From: Paramoeba atlantica
Taxonomy: Eukaryota; Discosea
Reading direction: 5' to 3'
Length of the DNA stretch: 64,000 nt
Assembly (NCBI GenBank): GCA_977017575.1
Contig: CDRNVI010000149.1
Coordinates: 434,001-498,000 of the forward strand
Part shown: positions 49,450-62,684 of the stretch, one piece after another
Layout: each line of letters begins with the position of its first letter
Numbering within the stretch: the first letter of the stretch is position 1
The notes under the pieces: model-generated
What the model was told of the DNA's origin: nothing
What the model saw: the letters and a program-made list of their open reading frames with translations, nothing else
Database searches by the model: none
Position numbers and translations under genes: made by a program

Positions 49450-50357
49450 ATGGAAGAGTGTGTTCTGTTCAAGCTCAAGACTTTTGAAGTCTCCGAAGGA
49501 AGATCCAGGATGTGTACGGAACTTCAACTGTGGTTCGAGTGTTCTATCTTGATGATGAGTGTGATGTTGTCTTTGTGAAACGTGATCAAGACTTGGAAGA
49601 TGCTTTGTTTGTTCTCCCAAAAAAGAACGAGACAGCAAAAGCAGTGGAGAGTCAAGTCGAAGAAGAAACTGAAAAGGAGATCCAAAAGGTCGAAAATCGA
49701 GTGGGTGATGATGAAGAGAAGAAGGTTGAGAAAGTGGGGGATGAAGTTTCTGAGAACCCTCAGAAAAGACTCAAGGAACAACAGAAGAGAGAGAAGGAGA
49801 TTGAAATTCTCAGTAAACGCGACAAGAAACTGGCAGATCAGATTGATGTTCTTGAAGAAAAGATTGTGGCTCTCCAACGAAGAAAGGAACAGTTGACTGA
49901 AAACAAAACCCAAGTTCGAGAGAACCTTGTTGATTTGAAAAGTCAAAAGGACATTGTTGGAAACAAACAAGAGGAAGAGGAGATTGAAGAAATCCAATCC
50001 TCTGAGGAAGAAGAGGAAGAAGAGGAAGAAGAGGAAGAGGAAGATTGTGGGAAACCAAGATCATTTGGGCAATTGAGAAAGCTTCAAAACCAACGACGAA
50101 ACATCGAAAGAAGACTTTGTAATCTTGAAGCGAAAGAAAAGAAGTCAAAAAAGATGATGGAAACAGAAATTATTCTCAAGAAACGTTTGGAAGAAATCAC
50201 AGAGAGGTTGGCGACTGAACCAAAAGAAGAAGAAGAGAAAGACAAAATGTTTAGAAATAAGAGAAAAGGAACTCGACGTTCTTCTTCCCCAAAACATGGT
50301 TTGAAAAAGAAGTTTTTCAATTCTCCTCCTCCTCCAAAGGAGAGAAGACGAAAATAA
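49450..50357 (+). CDS. PB1-domain coiled-coil protein (one frameshift near the N-terminus)
   Basis: From the ATG at 49450 the first 13 codons (VLFKLKTFE) fit beta strand 1 of a PB1 domain. Continuing in the frame that is open from about 49488, RRKIQDVYG and FYLDDECDVVFVKRDQDLED give strand 2 and the acidic OPCA motif of PB1. The two parts are out of frame by one base; a single missing C in the CC at 49493-49494 would explain it. After PB1 (about 75 residues) the protein is charged and predicted coiled coil, with a run of 15 Glu at about 50008-50044. It ends in a basic tail SSSPKHG...PPPPKERRRK. Total about 302 aa. PB1 domains make head-to-tail hetero- or homo-oligomers, so a scaffold or adaptor is plausible. 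The TAA stop overlaps an AATAAA. No intron is needed. Confidence 0.6.
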
Positions 50358-50588
50358 ATAACAAAATCTCTTCAATGGAACCAAACTTCTTTTTTTTGTG
50401 CTCTATTTTTATCAAGAAAAACGTTTATTTCTTTTCTTTTTTCTTTTTTCTTTTTTCTTCTTTCTTCTTTCTTTTTTTTCTTTATTCACTCCTCTTCTTT
50501 TCTTTGTTGGTTATCTCATTGTAATTTTTCTCCTTTCTTTTTTCGTCAAAAAGAATGTGTCAGATAGATGGTTGGGATAGAGATCTTG

Positions 50589-50634
50589 ATACTCTCTGGG
50601 TGCTAATTTGTGAAAATCCGGACCCAGAGAATAC
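50589..50634. repeat. Dispersed hairpin element, copy 3
   Basis: ATACTCTCTGGGT pairs with ACCCAGAGAATAC, with one mismatch, around a loop GCTAATTTGTGAAAATCCGG. The GCTAATTTG part is shared with copy 2. It lies 231 bp past the stop of the PB1-domain gene. Confidence 0.78.
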
Positions 50635-50734
50635 ATCATCTTTCCCAAATAAAAAAACATCTCTTTTGTCTCTTCTTTTTTTTTGAAGATTCACTTATCT
50701 GTAAGACTGTCTTATTTTTTCAAAAAAGAAAAAG

Positions 50735-51690
50735 GAAAAGAAAGGGAAGGGGGGGAAAGAGAGAGAAGAGAGAAGAGAGAGAGAAGAGAAGAGAGAAGAG
50801 AAAGAGAAAGAGAAAATAGAAAAAAAAAAAGAAAAGAAAAAAATGAGAAACTGTGAAGAAGAAATTGAAAACAAAAGGAAAGAAATCAACAAAAAGAAAA
50901 GAAAAGAAGAGAAAAAGAAAAAAGGGGGGAAAGGGAAAAAAGAAAAGAGAGAACCCATCAAAAAAGGGAAGAAAGGGGAACGAGAAAAAGGGGAACAAGA
51001 AAAAGAGGAACAAAAAAAAGAGAAAAAGTGAGAAAGTGAAAAAGTGAAAAAAAAAAAAAGAGAAGAGATAAAAAAAAAAAAAGAGAAGAGATAAAAGTGA
51101 AAAAGAAAAGAAAAAAACAGAAAAGTCAAGAAATAAAAAGAAATAAAGAGAGAACCCCATCCGGTCCCATTCACAAAGGCAAAAAAGTTCGAGAAAGAGA
51201 AAGAAAAAAAGAAGGAAAAGAAAAAAAAGAGAGAGAAAAGAGAAGAGAGAGAAAAGAGAAGAGAGAAAAAGAGAAAGAGAGAAAAAGAAAGAGAGAAAAA
51301 GAGGAGAGAAAGAGAAAAGGCAAAACAAAACCAACAAGGCCAGAAAAATTATGAGCCCTAAAATCTTTTTTTTTTTGTGTGCTAAAATAAACCAGCACAA
51401 TTCAATTGTTTTTCTGAGTGTCGAAAAAATATTTTACAAGGAAATTTTTGTGAGAATTTTTTTTTCAATGCCCTGAAAAACCTTTGCAATTGCGTTCCTT
51501 TCCCTTTTCCCTTGGCAACCCGGTGAGAGAGAGGAAAGAGCGAAAGGAGAGAAGAAGAGGAAAGAGAAAAAAGAAAAGAAAAAAAAAGAGAAATTAAAAA
51601 AAAAGAATTAAATTAAAAAAAAAAAGAACTAAAAAAAAAGGGAAAGAGGAAGAAGGAGGGAAGAAGGAGGGAAGAAGAAAGAAGAGGAAA
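50735..51690. repeat. Polypurine tract region
   Basis: Long A/G-rich stretches on the + strand (50735-51140, 51180-51330, 51530-51690), with only the short mixed segment 51340-51525 between them. The Lys/Glu/Arg and complementary Phe/Ser/Leu frames here are compositional. Confidence 0.75.
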
Positions 51691-52090
51691 GAGGGAAGGT
51701 TGGGGGAGGGGAAGGTAGGAAAGGTTGGGAAGGTAGGGAAGGTAGGGAAGGTTGGGGGAGGGGAGAGGTAGGAAAGGTAGGAAAGGTTGGGAAGAGGAAG
51801 GAGGGAAAGTAGGAAAGGTTGGGAAGGTTGGGAAGGTAGGGAAGGTTGGGAAGGTAGGAAAGGTTGGGAAGGTAGGAAAGGTTGGGAAGGTAGGAAAGGT
51901 AGGGAAGGTTGGGAAGAGGAAGGAGGGAAAGTAGGGAAGGTAGGGAAGGTAGGGAAGGTTGGGGGAGGGGAGAGGTAGGAAAGGTAGGAAAGGTTGGGAA
52001 GAGGAAGGAGGGAAAGTAGGGAAGGTTGGGAAGGTTGGGAAGGTTGGGAAGAGGGAAGGTAGGGAAGAGGGAAGGTAGGGAAGGTTGGGG
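51690..52090 (+). repeat. G-rich minisatellite (GGGAAGGTTGGGAAGGTA type)
   Basis: Tandem 8-9-bp units GGGAAGGT(T/A) repeat tens of times with minor variation and a few longer repeats (GGTTGGGGGAGGGGAGAGG at about 51750 and 51960). GGG runs are spaced 5-6 bases apart throughout, which fits the G-quadruplex consensus on the + strand. The Val-Gly-Lys frames are artefacts. Confidence 0.85.
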
Positions 52091-52091
52091 A

Positions 52092-53690
52092 TCTCTTTTT
52101 TTCTTGAGGTTTATTCTTTTTTCTTTCTCTTTTTTTTTTTTTTTTCTTTTCTTTCTTTTTTTTTTTCTTTTTTTTTTCTTTTTGTTTTTGTTTTTTTTTT
52201 TGTTTTTTTTTGTTTTTTTTTTGTTTTTTTTCCTATTTTTCTTTTGTTTTTTCTTCTTTATCTTTTCCTCTTTATCTTTCCTCTTTTTAATCTTTTCCCC
52301 TCTCTTCTCTTTTTCTCCCTTTTTCCTTCTCTCTTTCTTTTCTCTTTCTTTTCTTTTTCTTTTCTTTTTCTTTTCTCTTTCTTTTCTCTTTCTTTTCTCC
52401 TTAACACAGGAAAGTTGTTTAATTGAAGAGAGTGTAATTCACGTTTTAAAAAATGGTCCTTTTTTCTTCATTGGTTTTTTTTTCTTTTTTTCTTTGTTTT
52501 TTTTTTCTTTTGTTTTTTCTTTTTTTGTGTGTTTTTCTTTTTTTTCTTTTTTTTTTCTTTTCTTTTATCTTTTGTTTTTTGTCTTCTTTATCTTTATCTT
52601 TCCTCTTTTTAATCTTTCTCCCCCCCCTCTTCTCTTTTCTCCTCTTTTCCCCTCTTTCTCCTTCTCTTTTCTTTTCTTTCCTTCTCTTTCTTTCCTTTTA
52701 AAACAGTGAAGTCGTTGAATTAGAAAAGAGTGAAATCACAGATCAAAAAAAATCCTTTTTCACAGTTTTTTTCTTTTCTTTTTTCTTTTTCTTTGTCTTT
52801 TCTGTCTTTGTTTTTCTTTTTTTCTTTTTTTTTTCTTTTTTTTCTTTTCTTTTTTTTTTTCTTTTTTTCTTTTTTTTTTCTTTTTTTTTTCTTTTTTTTC
52901 TCTTTTTTCTTTCTTTTCTGTCTTTGTTTTTCTTTTTTTCTTTTCTTTCTTTTTTTTTTCTTTTTCCTTTTCCTTTTTTTTCTTTTTTTTTCTTTTTTTT
53001 TCCTTTTTTTTCTGTCTTTGTTTTTCTTTTTTTCTTTTCTTTCTTTTTTTCTTTTTTTTTCCTTTCTTTTCTGTCTTTGTTTTTCTTTTTTTCTTTTCTT
53101 TCTTTTTTTCTTTCTTTTTTCCTTTTCCTTTTTTTCCTTTTTTTTGTTTTTTTTTTGTTTTTTTTGTTTTTTTTTGTTTTTGTTTGTTTTTGTTTATTGT
53201 TCTTTTCTTTTCTTTTCTTTTTTTTGTTTTTTGTTTGTTTTTTTATTTTATTTTTTTCCCTTGTTTTCTTTTCTTTTTTTTGTTTTTTGTTTTTTTTTTG
53301 TTTTTTTTTGTTTTTTTTTTGTTTTTTTTTGTTTTTTTTTGTTTTTTTTTGTTTTTTTTTGTTTTTTTTTTGTTTTTTTTTTTTGTTTTTTTTCCTTTTC
53401 CTCCTCTTTCTCCTTTCTTTTCTTGACAAAGCGAAAAGAAAAAGAAAATTATTGGTTTTCTCTTTTTTCTCTTTCTCTTTTCCCTCTTCCTTTCCTTTTT
53501 TTTCCTTTTCCTTTTTTCTTTTTCTTTTTTCTTTCTTTTTTTCTTTTTCTTCTCTTTGTTTCTTTTATCTTTTCTTCTCTCCCGTTCTCTCTTCTTTCTT
53601 CTCTCTCTTTCTTCTCTCTTCTCTTCTCTCCTTTCCTCTCCCCTCCTCTCTTCTCTTTGTTTGTCTCCCCCCCCCCTTTTGAACCCCAAG
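52092..53690 (+). repeat. Polypyrimidine / (T)nG tract
   Basis: About 1.6 kb of T with C and scattered G. It includes a repeated block TTTTCTGTCTTTGTTTTTC (four times, 52800-53090) and a (T8-10 G)n run at 53270-53390. Two related halves end in similar segments (52405-52450 and 52700-52740: AAGTTGTTTAATTGAAGAG and GAAGTCGTTGAATTAGAAAA), so the tract includes an imperfect direct duplication of about 300 bp. Confidence 0.8.
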
Positions 53691-54190
53691 GGAACATCAT
53701 GTTTTTTTTGTTATTATTATCACACACTCTGATCCTGTGTAGGTTCTATTCTCTTTCTCTCTTTTTCCTCTTCTTTTTTCTCTTTTTCCTTTCATCACCC
53801 ATTCTTATTTTTACTTTTCAGAGCGCAAAGGAATTGTTCTTCTCTCAAAGGACTGGACTTGGAGAGAAGAGGAGGAGGGAAAAAAGTTCGAAAACCCTGA
53901 CCACTCGCTGTCCGTCCACAAGAGAAGAGGAGGAGAGAGAGAGAGAGAGAGAGAAAAATGTGTGGTGTATGTGTGGCATGTTTGATCTTCACCCCCACCC
54001 CCACCCCCACCTCCTCCCAAAAAAAAACAAAAAAAAAGGTGTATCTTTGTATCAAGGTTAATTTTTTTGGTTTTTTTTTTGGAAAATCGCAAACGAAAAA
54101 GAGAGAAGTTGCCACACAATCAAAGTTGGATAAGGAGGGCAAAGAGAAGAGAGACCAAACAACACAAAAGAGGATTATTTCGTGATAGTT

Positions 54191-54241
54191 TTCATACTCT
54201 CTGGGTCTGATTTTTCGAATTAGTACCCCAGAGAGAATGAA
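54191..54241. repeat. Dispersed hairpin element, copy 4
   Basis: TTCATACTCTCTGGGT (54191-54206) pairs with ACCCCAGAGAGAATGAA (54225-54241), with one mismatch and one extra C, around the loop CTGATTTTTCGAATTAGT. It lies about 600 bp past the stop of the polyubiquitin gene. Confidence 0.8.
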
Positions 54242-54837
54242 GAATCCACAAAAAAAAAAAGAAGATCCACCAGTCAGTCGGGGGGATTGGGGTGTTGTGT
54301 GTTGTGTGTGTGTTGTTTTGGTGTTAAAAGAAATATCCACGTTTTTTTTTTGAAACAAAATGTCTTTGGTGGTGTGTCTTTCTTGGATTTTAAAAATTGT
54401 TCATCATTGGTTTTTTTTTTCTTTTTTTCTTTCTTTTTTTGTTGTTCTTCTTTTTCTGGCACTGTTTTTCAGGGTTTTTTGGGTCCAACATATTGGTCTG
54501 TGGTTTTATATTAATATTGTCATCTCAATCAAACACCACCTCCCTCCCCCAATATCTTTTTCTTAATTATGTGTGTGGGTCCTTTTTAAAATCCCAATGT
54601 ACAGAATAACTGGTTGTGTTGGGAAGAAGAAAAAAAAAGTATCTTTCACCCCCCCCAACCACACACACTGGATAAAGAAAAGTAGTGTATTGTGTTGGGT
54701 GTCATTCTTCTGCTGCCATCCCAGAAAAAGAAAAAAAAAATTATGAAAAGAAAAATGACTCTTTGGTGAATGTCTCAAAAAGAAAGAAGATTTTTGTTAA
54801 AGTTTCAATTTATATTTTTTTTATACAAGCTTTTTTT
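54242..54837. other. 3' flank of the polyubiquitin gene, no gene seen
   Basis: T/G-rich and noncoding. The minus-strand transcript of the polyubiquitin gene should end here; I see no exact AATAAA in the first 100 bp past the stop. Confidence 0.5.
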
Positions 54838-57900
<3,063 letters not shown>

Positions 57901-57904
57901 GTGT

Positions 57905-57967
57905 TGGTTTGTTGTTGGTTTGTTGGTTTGTTGGTTTGTTGGTTTGTTGGTTTGTTGGTTTGTTTGT
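57905..57967 (+). repeat. (GGTTTGTT)n minisatellite
   Basis: An 8-bp unit GGTTTGTT repeated about seven times. Confidence 0.85.
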
Positions 57968-58489
57968 CGTTTTGTTTGTTGTTGTTGTGTCATTCAGTGT
58001 TACTTTTGTTTTGTTTGTTGTGATTGTGATTGTTGTGATTGTAGTTAAGTTATAGTTGTTGTTGCTGTTGTTTATGATTGTGATTGTTGTTTGTTGTTTA
58101 TTGTTTATTGTTTGTTGGTTGTGGTTATTTGCTGTTATTGTTGTTATTATGATTGTTGGTTTGTTATTGTGATTGCAATTGTTATGATTGTTGTTACTAT
58201 TTTTTATAATCATTATTGTTATTATTGTATTGTTATGATTGTTGTTGTTATTTGATTGTTATTGCTTTTATTATCATTGTTAATTGTTAAATTGTTAATA
58301 ATAGAATGGGGACATCTTTGTTTCTTTGTTATAAGACTCCCTCCACAGGCCTTTTTTTCTATTACTCCGTTCCCAACAATCCCGACTATTGTGCCACCGC
58401 CAGGTTTTTCTCTTTTTTCCTTCTTTTATTTTGTGCTTGTTTTTGTTTTTGTTAATGGTATTGCTGTTGTGGGTGGTGATGATATTTTG

Positions 58490-59345
58490 ATTGTGTTGTT
58501 ATTTGTTGTTATTTGTTATTTGTTATTGGTATTCTTGTTGTTCTTGTTGTTCTTGTTCTTGTTCTTGTGTTGTTATTGTTGTTATTGTTGTTGTTATTAT
58601 TGTTGTTATTGTTATTTGTTATTCATCTTGTTATTCTTGTTCTTGTTGTTGTTCTTGTTGTTATTTGTTGTTATTTGTTGTTGTTATTTGTTATTCGTCT
58701 TGTTATTCGTCTTGTTATTCTTGTTGTTCTTGTTGTTATTCTTGTTGTTATTCTTGTTGTTATTCTTGTTGTTATTCTTGTTGTTATTTGTTGTTATTTG
58801 TTGTTATTTGTTGTTATTTGTTGTTATTTGTTGTTGTTTGTTGTTGTTGTTTGTTGTTATTTGTTGTTATTTGTGTTATTTGTTGTTGTTATTTGTTATT
58901 CGTATTGTTATTCTTGTTGTTATTCTTGTTGTTGTTCTTGTTGTTATTATTGTTGTTATTATTGTTGTTATTATTGTTGTTATTTGTTGTTATTTGTTGT
59001 TGTTATTTGTTATTCGTATTGTTATTCTTGTTGTTATTGTTGTTATTATTGTTGTTATTATTGTTGTTATTATTGTTTTTATTGTTATTTGTTATTCGTC
59101 TTGTTATTTTTGTTGTTCTTGTTCTTGTTGTTGTATTGTTTTATTGTTGTTATTATTGTTGTTATTATTGTTATTATTGTTATTATTGTTATTTGTTATT
59201 CGTATTGTTATTCTTGTTGTTCTTGTTGTTGTTCTTGTTGTTGTTCTTGTTGTTGTTCTTGTTGTTGTTCTTGTTGTTGTTCTTGTTGTTATTTGTTGTT
59301 ATTTGTTGTTATTTGTTCTTTATTGTTGATATTTGTTATTGTAAT
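58490..59345 (+). repeat. (TTGTTATT/TTCTTG)n simple-sequence block
   Basis: Variable tandem mix of TTGTTA, TTGTTG and TTCTTG units over about 850 bp, with recurring longer blocks (TTATTTGTTATTCGT at least five times). All three + frames stay open because the unit lacks stop codons, giving Val/Leu/Ile, Cys/Tyr and Phe/Ser-like repeats. I do not regard these as proteins. Confidence 0.85.
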
Positions 59346-60654
59346 TATAATTGTTGTTGATTTTTTTTTTGTGTGTGTTGTGGTTATGTTGTGTTCGTAA
59401 TTTTAACCAATTTTTCACAGAAAAACACAAAAAAAGAGAGAGTGTGTGGAATCATCAAGACAAAGATGTGGGTTGGGGATTTTTGGAGGGAGCGAGCCAC
59501 ATATAATGGTTGGTTGGTTCTTTTTGTTCTTTTGTAATATTTATATTTCTGTTTTGTTGTAATAATATTTTTTTAGTTGGTTAATTTGTCTTCTGTTTTT
59601 TGTTTGGAGGGGTGATGTGTGTGTATTTAATCAGTGTTTTGTTTGTTTGGTTTGTTTGGTTTTGTTGGAGTTAAATATTATTATTGTTAATTGTTTTTGG
59701 TCACTTTGTTGGTAGTTGGTACATCAGTGTTTTTGTGTATTGGTTGTGCATTGGTTGTGTGTGTAAGTTGGTTGTGTGTTGTCTTGTGTACACACATTTT
59801 TCAAGGTTTATTGTTTGTTTGAACCAAACAATCAAAAATGACAATAAGGTTTTCTTTTTTTTTTCGTCTTTCTTTCGTTTCGTCCTTTTTGTTCTTTTTT
59901 TTTGTTCTTTTTTTCTTTTTTTTCTATCTCCCTTTTTCTTCTTTTTCTTTTTTTTTTTTTGATGTTGGTGTTGGTCTTGTATGGGGTGTGCTTTTTTCTA
60001 GAAGGGGTTTTAATTGATGTGCAGGTTTTTCTTTTGATTTTTCTTTTGATTTTTTTTTTTTGATTTTTTGGTTTCTCTTTTTTTTAAGATCCAAAAAGAC
60101 ACACTATGGTTTTTCTCTTTCTGTTTTTTGTTAATATAAATGAGGTTTGCTTTGTGGGGACGGTTTGGGTTTTTCGTTCGATAAAATGGTGAATGTAGGT
60201 GTTTTTGTGGGAATTGTGTACCTTTTTTCTGTGGTGGCGCACCTTGTTTTTTTTTTTGGAGGGGGGGGGGTCTTTAATTGGGAGGGGGTTTGTTCAAGTT
60301 TTTAGAAAGGAAGAACACACTGTTTTGTTGAGATTTAAAAGACTAAAAAGGTTATAATATTTGTTCACATAAACAAATGTTGCAGCCTCTTTGGGAATTT
60401 TCCAGAATGGACATGAAGATTGGGTTTTGACTCGCACACCACCCTCCATAAATACTTTGTGATGGATAAACTAGGCACAGTAGCACCAATTTTGTTGGGG
60501 GGGGGTGAGGGACATATTGCCAAAATACATAATTTCCACAATTATTTTTCAATTTGGTTGGCGACTTGAAGGAAGGGGGGGAGGTTTTCGTGGTGGTCTT
60601 GAATCTCCCCCAATCCTTTTTAAACCCATTTTTTTTTTCGATTTTTATCAAATT
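59346..60654. other. Intergenic, T/G-rich, no supported gene
   Basis: Low-complexity T and G stretches with a pyrimidine tract at 59840-59960 and G runs near 60258-60267. Nothing coding is supported. Confidence 0.5.
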
Positions 60655-60727
60655 GCCTCCGTAGCTCAGTCGGTAGAGCGCTAGACTCTTAATCTAGTGG
60701 CCGCGGGTTCGAGCCCCGCCGGGGGCT
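60655..60727 (+). tRNA. tRNA-Lys (anticodon CTT)
   Basis: The acceptor stem GCCTCCG pairs with CGGGGGC. The anticodon stem CTAGA/TCTAG holds the loop CTCTTAA, anticodon CTT. The T arm is GCGGG-TTCGAGC-CCCGC. Box A is TAGCTCAGTCGG and box B is GGTTCGAGCCC. The discriminator reads T, where Lys tRNAs usually have G or A; this is unusual but the rest is regular. There is no intron. A run of nine T at 60729-60737 terminates it. Confidence 0.96.
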
Positions 60728-60728
60728 G

Positions 60729-60737
60729 TTTTTTTTT
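60729..60737 (+). terminator. Pol III T-tract terminator of tRNA-Lys
   Basis: Nine consecutive T residues two bases after the tRNA gene. Confidence 0.8.
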
Positions 60738-60870
60738 TCTTTTTTTTTCTCTTCTCTTTTTTTTCTTTATGTCTTTTCCTGTTGGTTTCGGGATTCTGGG
60801 GCAGTGTCTCCATTGAAAAACAGGAGGAAAAAGAGAAAAATATCATTCAAAACTCCCTCATGGAAGTTAT

Positions 60871-60876
60871 TTTATT
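60871..60876 (-). promoter_or_regulatory. AATAAA polyadenylation signal of the tyrosine recombinase gene
   Basis: TTTATT on the + strand, 14 bases past the TAA (60890-60892) that closes the recombinase frame after correction of one base. Its place supports that C-terminus rather than the earlier stop at 60990. Confidence 0.55.
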
Positions 60877-60889
60877 GTGGGACACCAAA

Positions 60890-62267
60890 TTATTGGGGGC
60901 CAGTTTGCTCATCTCCAGCATTTGGCTCATCTCCGGCATTTGGCTCATCTCCAATCTCATGAGTTTCAGGAATCCGAGAAGGCAAATCTTCAGAGGACCC
61001 AAACACGAGATTCTGGAAAGTGCATCCCGAAAACGTCACCCCAACAGCGGGTGCAAACACTCTTTGTGGAGCCGGAAGTGGTTGTGATGGAGCTTCCACT
61101 GGAACTGGTGTTTGCACTGGAGCTGGAGCTTGCACTGGTACCCGGAGCTTGCACTGGTGCTGGAGAAGCGCAACTGTGAAAAGCTGGAGCGGAACCTTGC
61201 AGCAACGACATTGTCCGATCTCTCTGTCGAGAAGATTGGCTCAAATACCCACGAGCGACTTTTGTGGTGCTCCATTGTCCCGCATTCAGAAGATCAGTAT
61301 CCGACCCTCCAGACTCAGCAATTGCAGTGGCTGCGCTTCGACGGAACGAGTGTGAGGAAAAATCTCCAGGTATTTGATTGAAGTTGGCAATCTCTTGCGC
61401 CACATTTGACACATGGTTCTTTCCAATAGGTCTTTGCTGGAATTTTCCACTTGGGACATCAAAGCGGTTCCATAAGCGAGTTGAAGGGTCAAAAAAGTCC
61501 GTCATATACGATTTCTCCAAAGCCTCCAAGTGAGCCTCAAATGCGGATTTCAGATCAAAATCCCCTCCAGGAACATAATATTTTTGCTCCCCTCCCGTTT
61601 TTTTGCGAGAAATATCAACCAAAATTCGGTTTTCTGATGGCAGTAAAATCGTGTCACCCACCGTCAAATTCATGATCTCGGACTTTCGACCAAGCGAGTA
61701 GAACGCAAATAAGGCAATCATCGTCTCCTGGTTTTCTTTCAGCTTCAGAGATTCGTCAATTGGTCTCGCACAATATTTTTCCAGTTGTTTGGTCGAAAAT
61801 ACTGCTGCTTTCTTGGGTTTGTGTTGCTTCCCCAGGTACTTTAACAAAGCGTTCAATTCAGGTGTTTTGGCGAAATCAGCACCATGTTTCAAGGACAGAA
61901 ACTTCTTGACGTGCGACATTTCCGGAAAAAGAGAGCCCAAATCGAGGAGACAATAACTGTCAGCTCCCGAGAGATTATACAAAAAATTGGAGAGGTATGA
62001 GATCAATGTCTTCTCATTGTACAATTTCTTGTCTTGTCTCGCGTCCCAGTACAGAAATCTTGAGACAGCGCGTACAAATGCGTCTTTTGAGGCAGCAGAT
62101 CGCATCACTTGTTGCACTCGTGCATCCCCTTCATCAAGACCAAGATCAGTCCATTTTTTCTTTGGAATTCGAGCAATTATCGCTTCAGACACCTTTCTTT
62201 TTTCTTTCTTTGGCTTCTTCGGATCAGGAACAATAAGTTCATCTTTTCCATTTCGATTACGTTTCAT
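60890..62267 (-). CDS. Crypton-like tyrosine recombinase (one-base frameshift near the C-terminus)
   Basis: The ATG at 62267 opens a 425-codon frame that stops at 60990. The preferred start is this second ATG, which leads into a Lys-rich stretch; an upstream in-frame ATG exists at 62327. After a basic N-terminus and a helical core-binding region, the catalytic residues of the tyrosine recombinase (phage integrase-like) fold appear: Arg194 in SLGRKSEIM, a Lys pair in SRKKTGG, His306 and Arg309 in HSFRRSAAT, Trp332 in GQWS and the nucleophile Tyr341 in ARGYLSQS. A Pro/Ala-rich linker follows. Within CCC at 61141-61143 one base too many shifts the frame. The other frame continues the Pro-Val-Gln repeats to a segment AVGVTFSGCTFQNLVFG and stops at 60890, giving about 458 aa. 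The lack of inverted repeats and of a reverse transcriptase suits a Crypton rather than a DIRS or Ngaro element. Confidence 0.75.
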
Positions 62268-62490
62268 CGTTGCAGCAAGGAAAACGAAAAATGCACGAGC
62301 GTCAGGCACGAGAGTGTGACATTTCATAATTCCCTTGTCCTTGTCATGAACTTTATCGCCTGGCTGTTGAAATCACTTGATTCATAAAAAGTGTCACATA
62401 ATTTCCTTGATTTGTCATCATATTTATCTAATTTTTATTTCTTCTTGGCACCAGAATACCCTCAACCGCATGAAAAGACATAAAATGTTG

Positions 62491-62658
62491 AATGTCCAAG
62501 GGAATTCACAGAAAACTCCCTCGACAAAGTGGTCTTTTTTTCTTTCAGGGGTATTTTTGTTCTTTCGGGCCATAGGCCCTCAAGACAAAAATACCCCTCA
62601 AGAAAGAAAAGCCCATGTCTCGGGGAAGTTTTCTTTGTGAATTCCCTTTGGGGACATT
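62491..62658. repeat. 168-bp foldback (long inverted repeat)
   Basis: Starting AATGTCC and ending GGACATT, the two arms pair over nearly their full length: AAGGGAATTCACA with TGTGAATTCCCTT, GAAAACT with AGTTTTC, and AGGGGTATTTTTGT with ACAAAAATACCCCT. They fold about a tight apex GGGCCATAGGCCC at 62568-62580. Mismatches cluster in the middle. It codes for nothing and looks like a foldback or MITE-type element. It lies about 220 bp upstream of the recombinase start. Confidence 0.85.
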
Positions 62659-62684
62659 AAGAGCTATTTTTTTTCTCGATCGAG

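Noticed and set aside
52026..54061. Long Phe/Leu/Ser frames (up to 443 codons) and their Lys/Glu/Arg shadows
   Set aside because: The T/C tract lacks stop codons on both strands. The frames show homopolymer-driven residues and no domain.
58256..59400. Three overlapping hydrophobic frames of 289-357 codons resembling membrane proteins
   Set aside because: All three frames of one simple repeat stay open together; TTG/TTA/TTC units have no stop. No start context or conserved motif.
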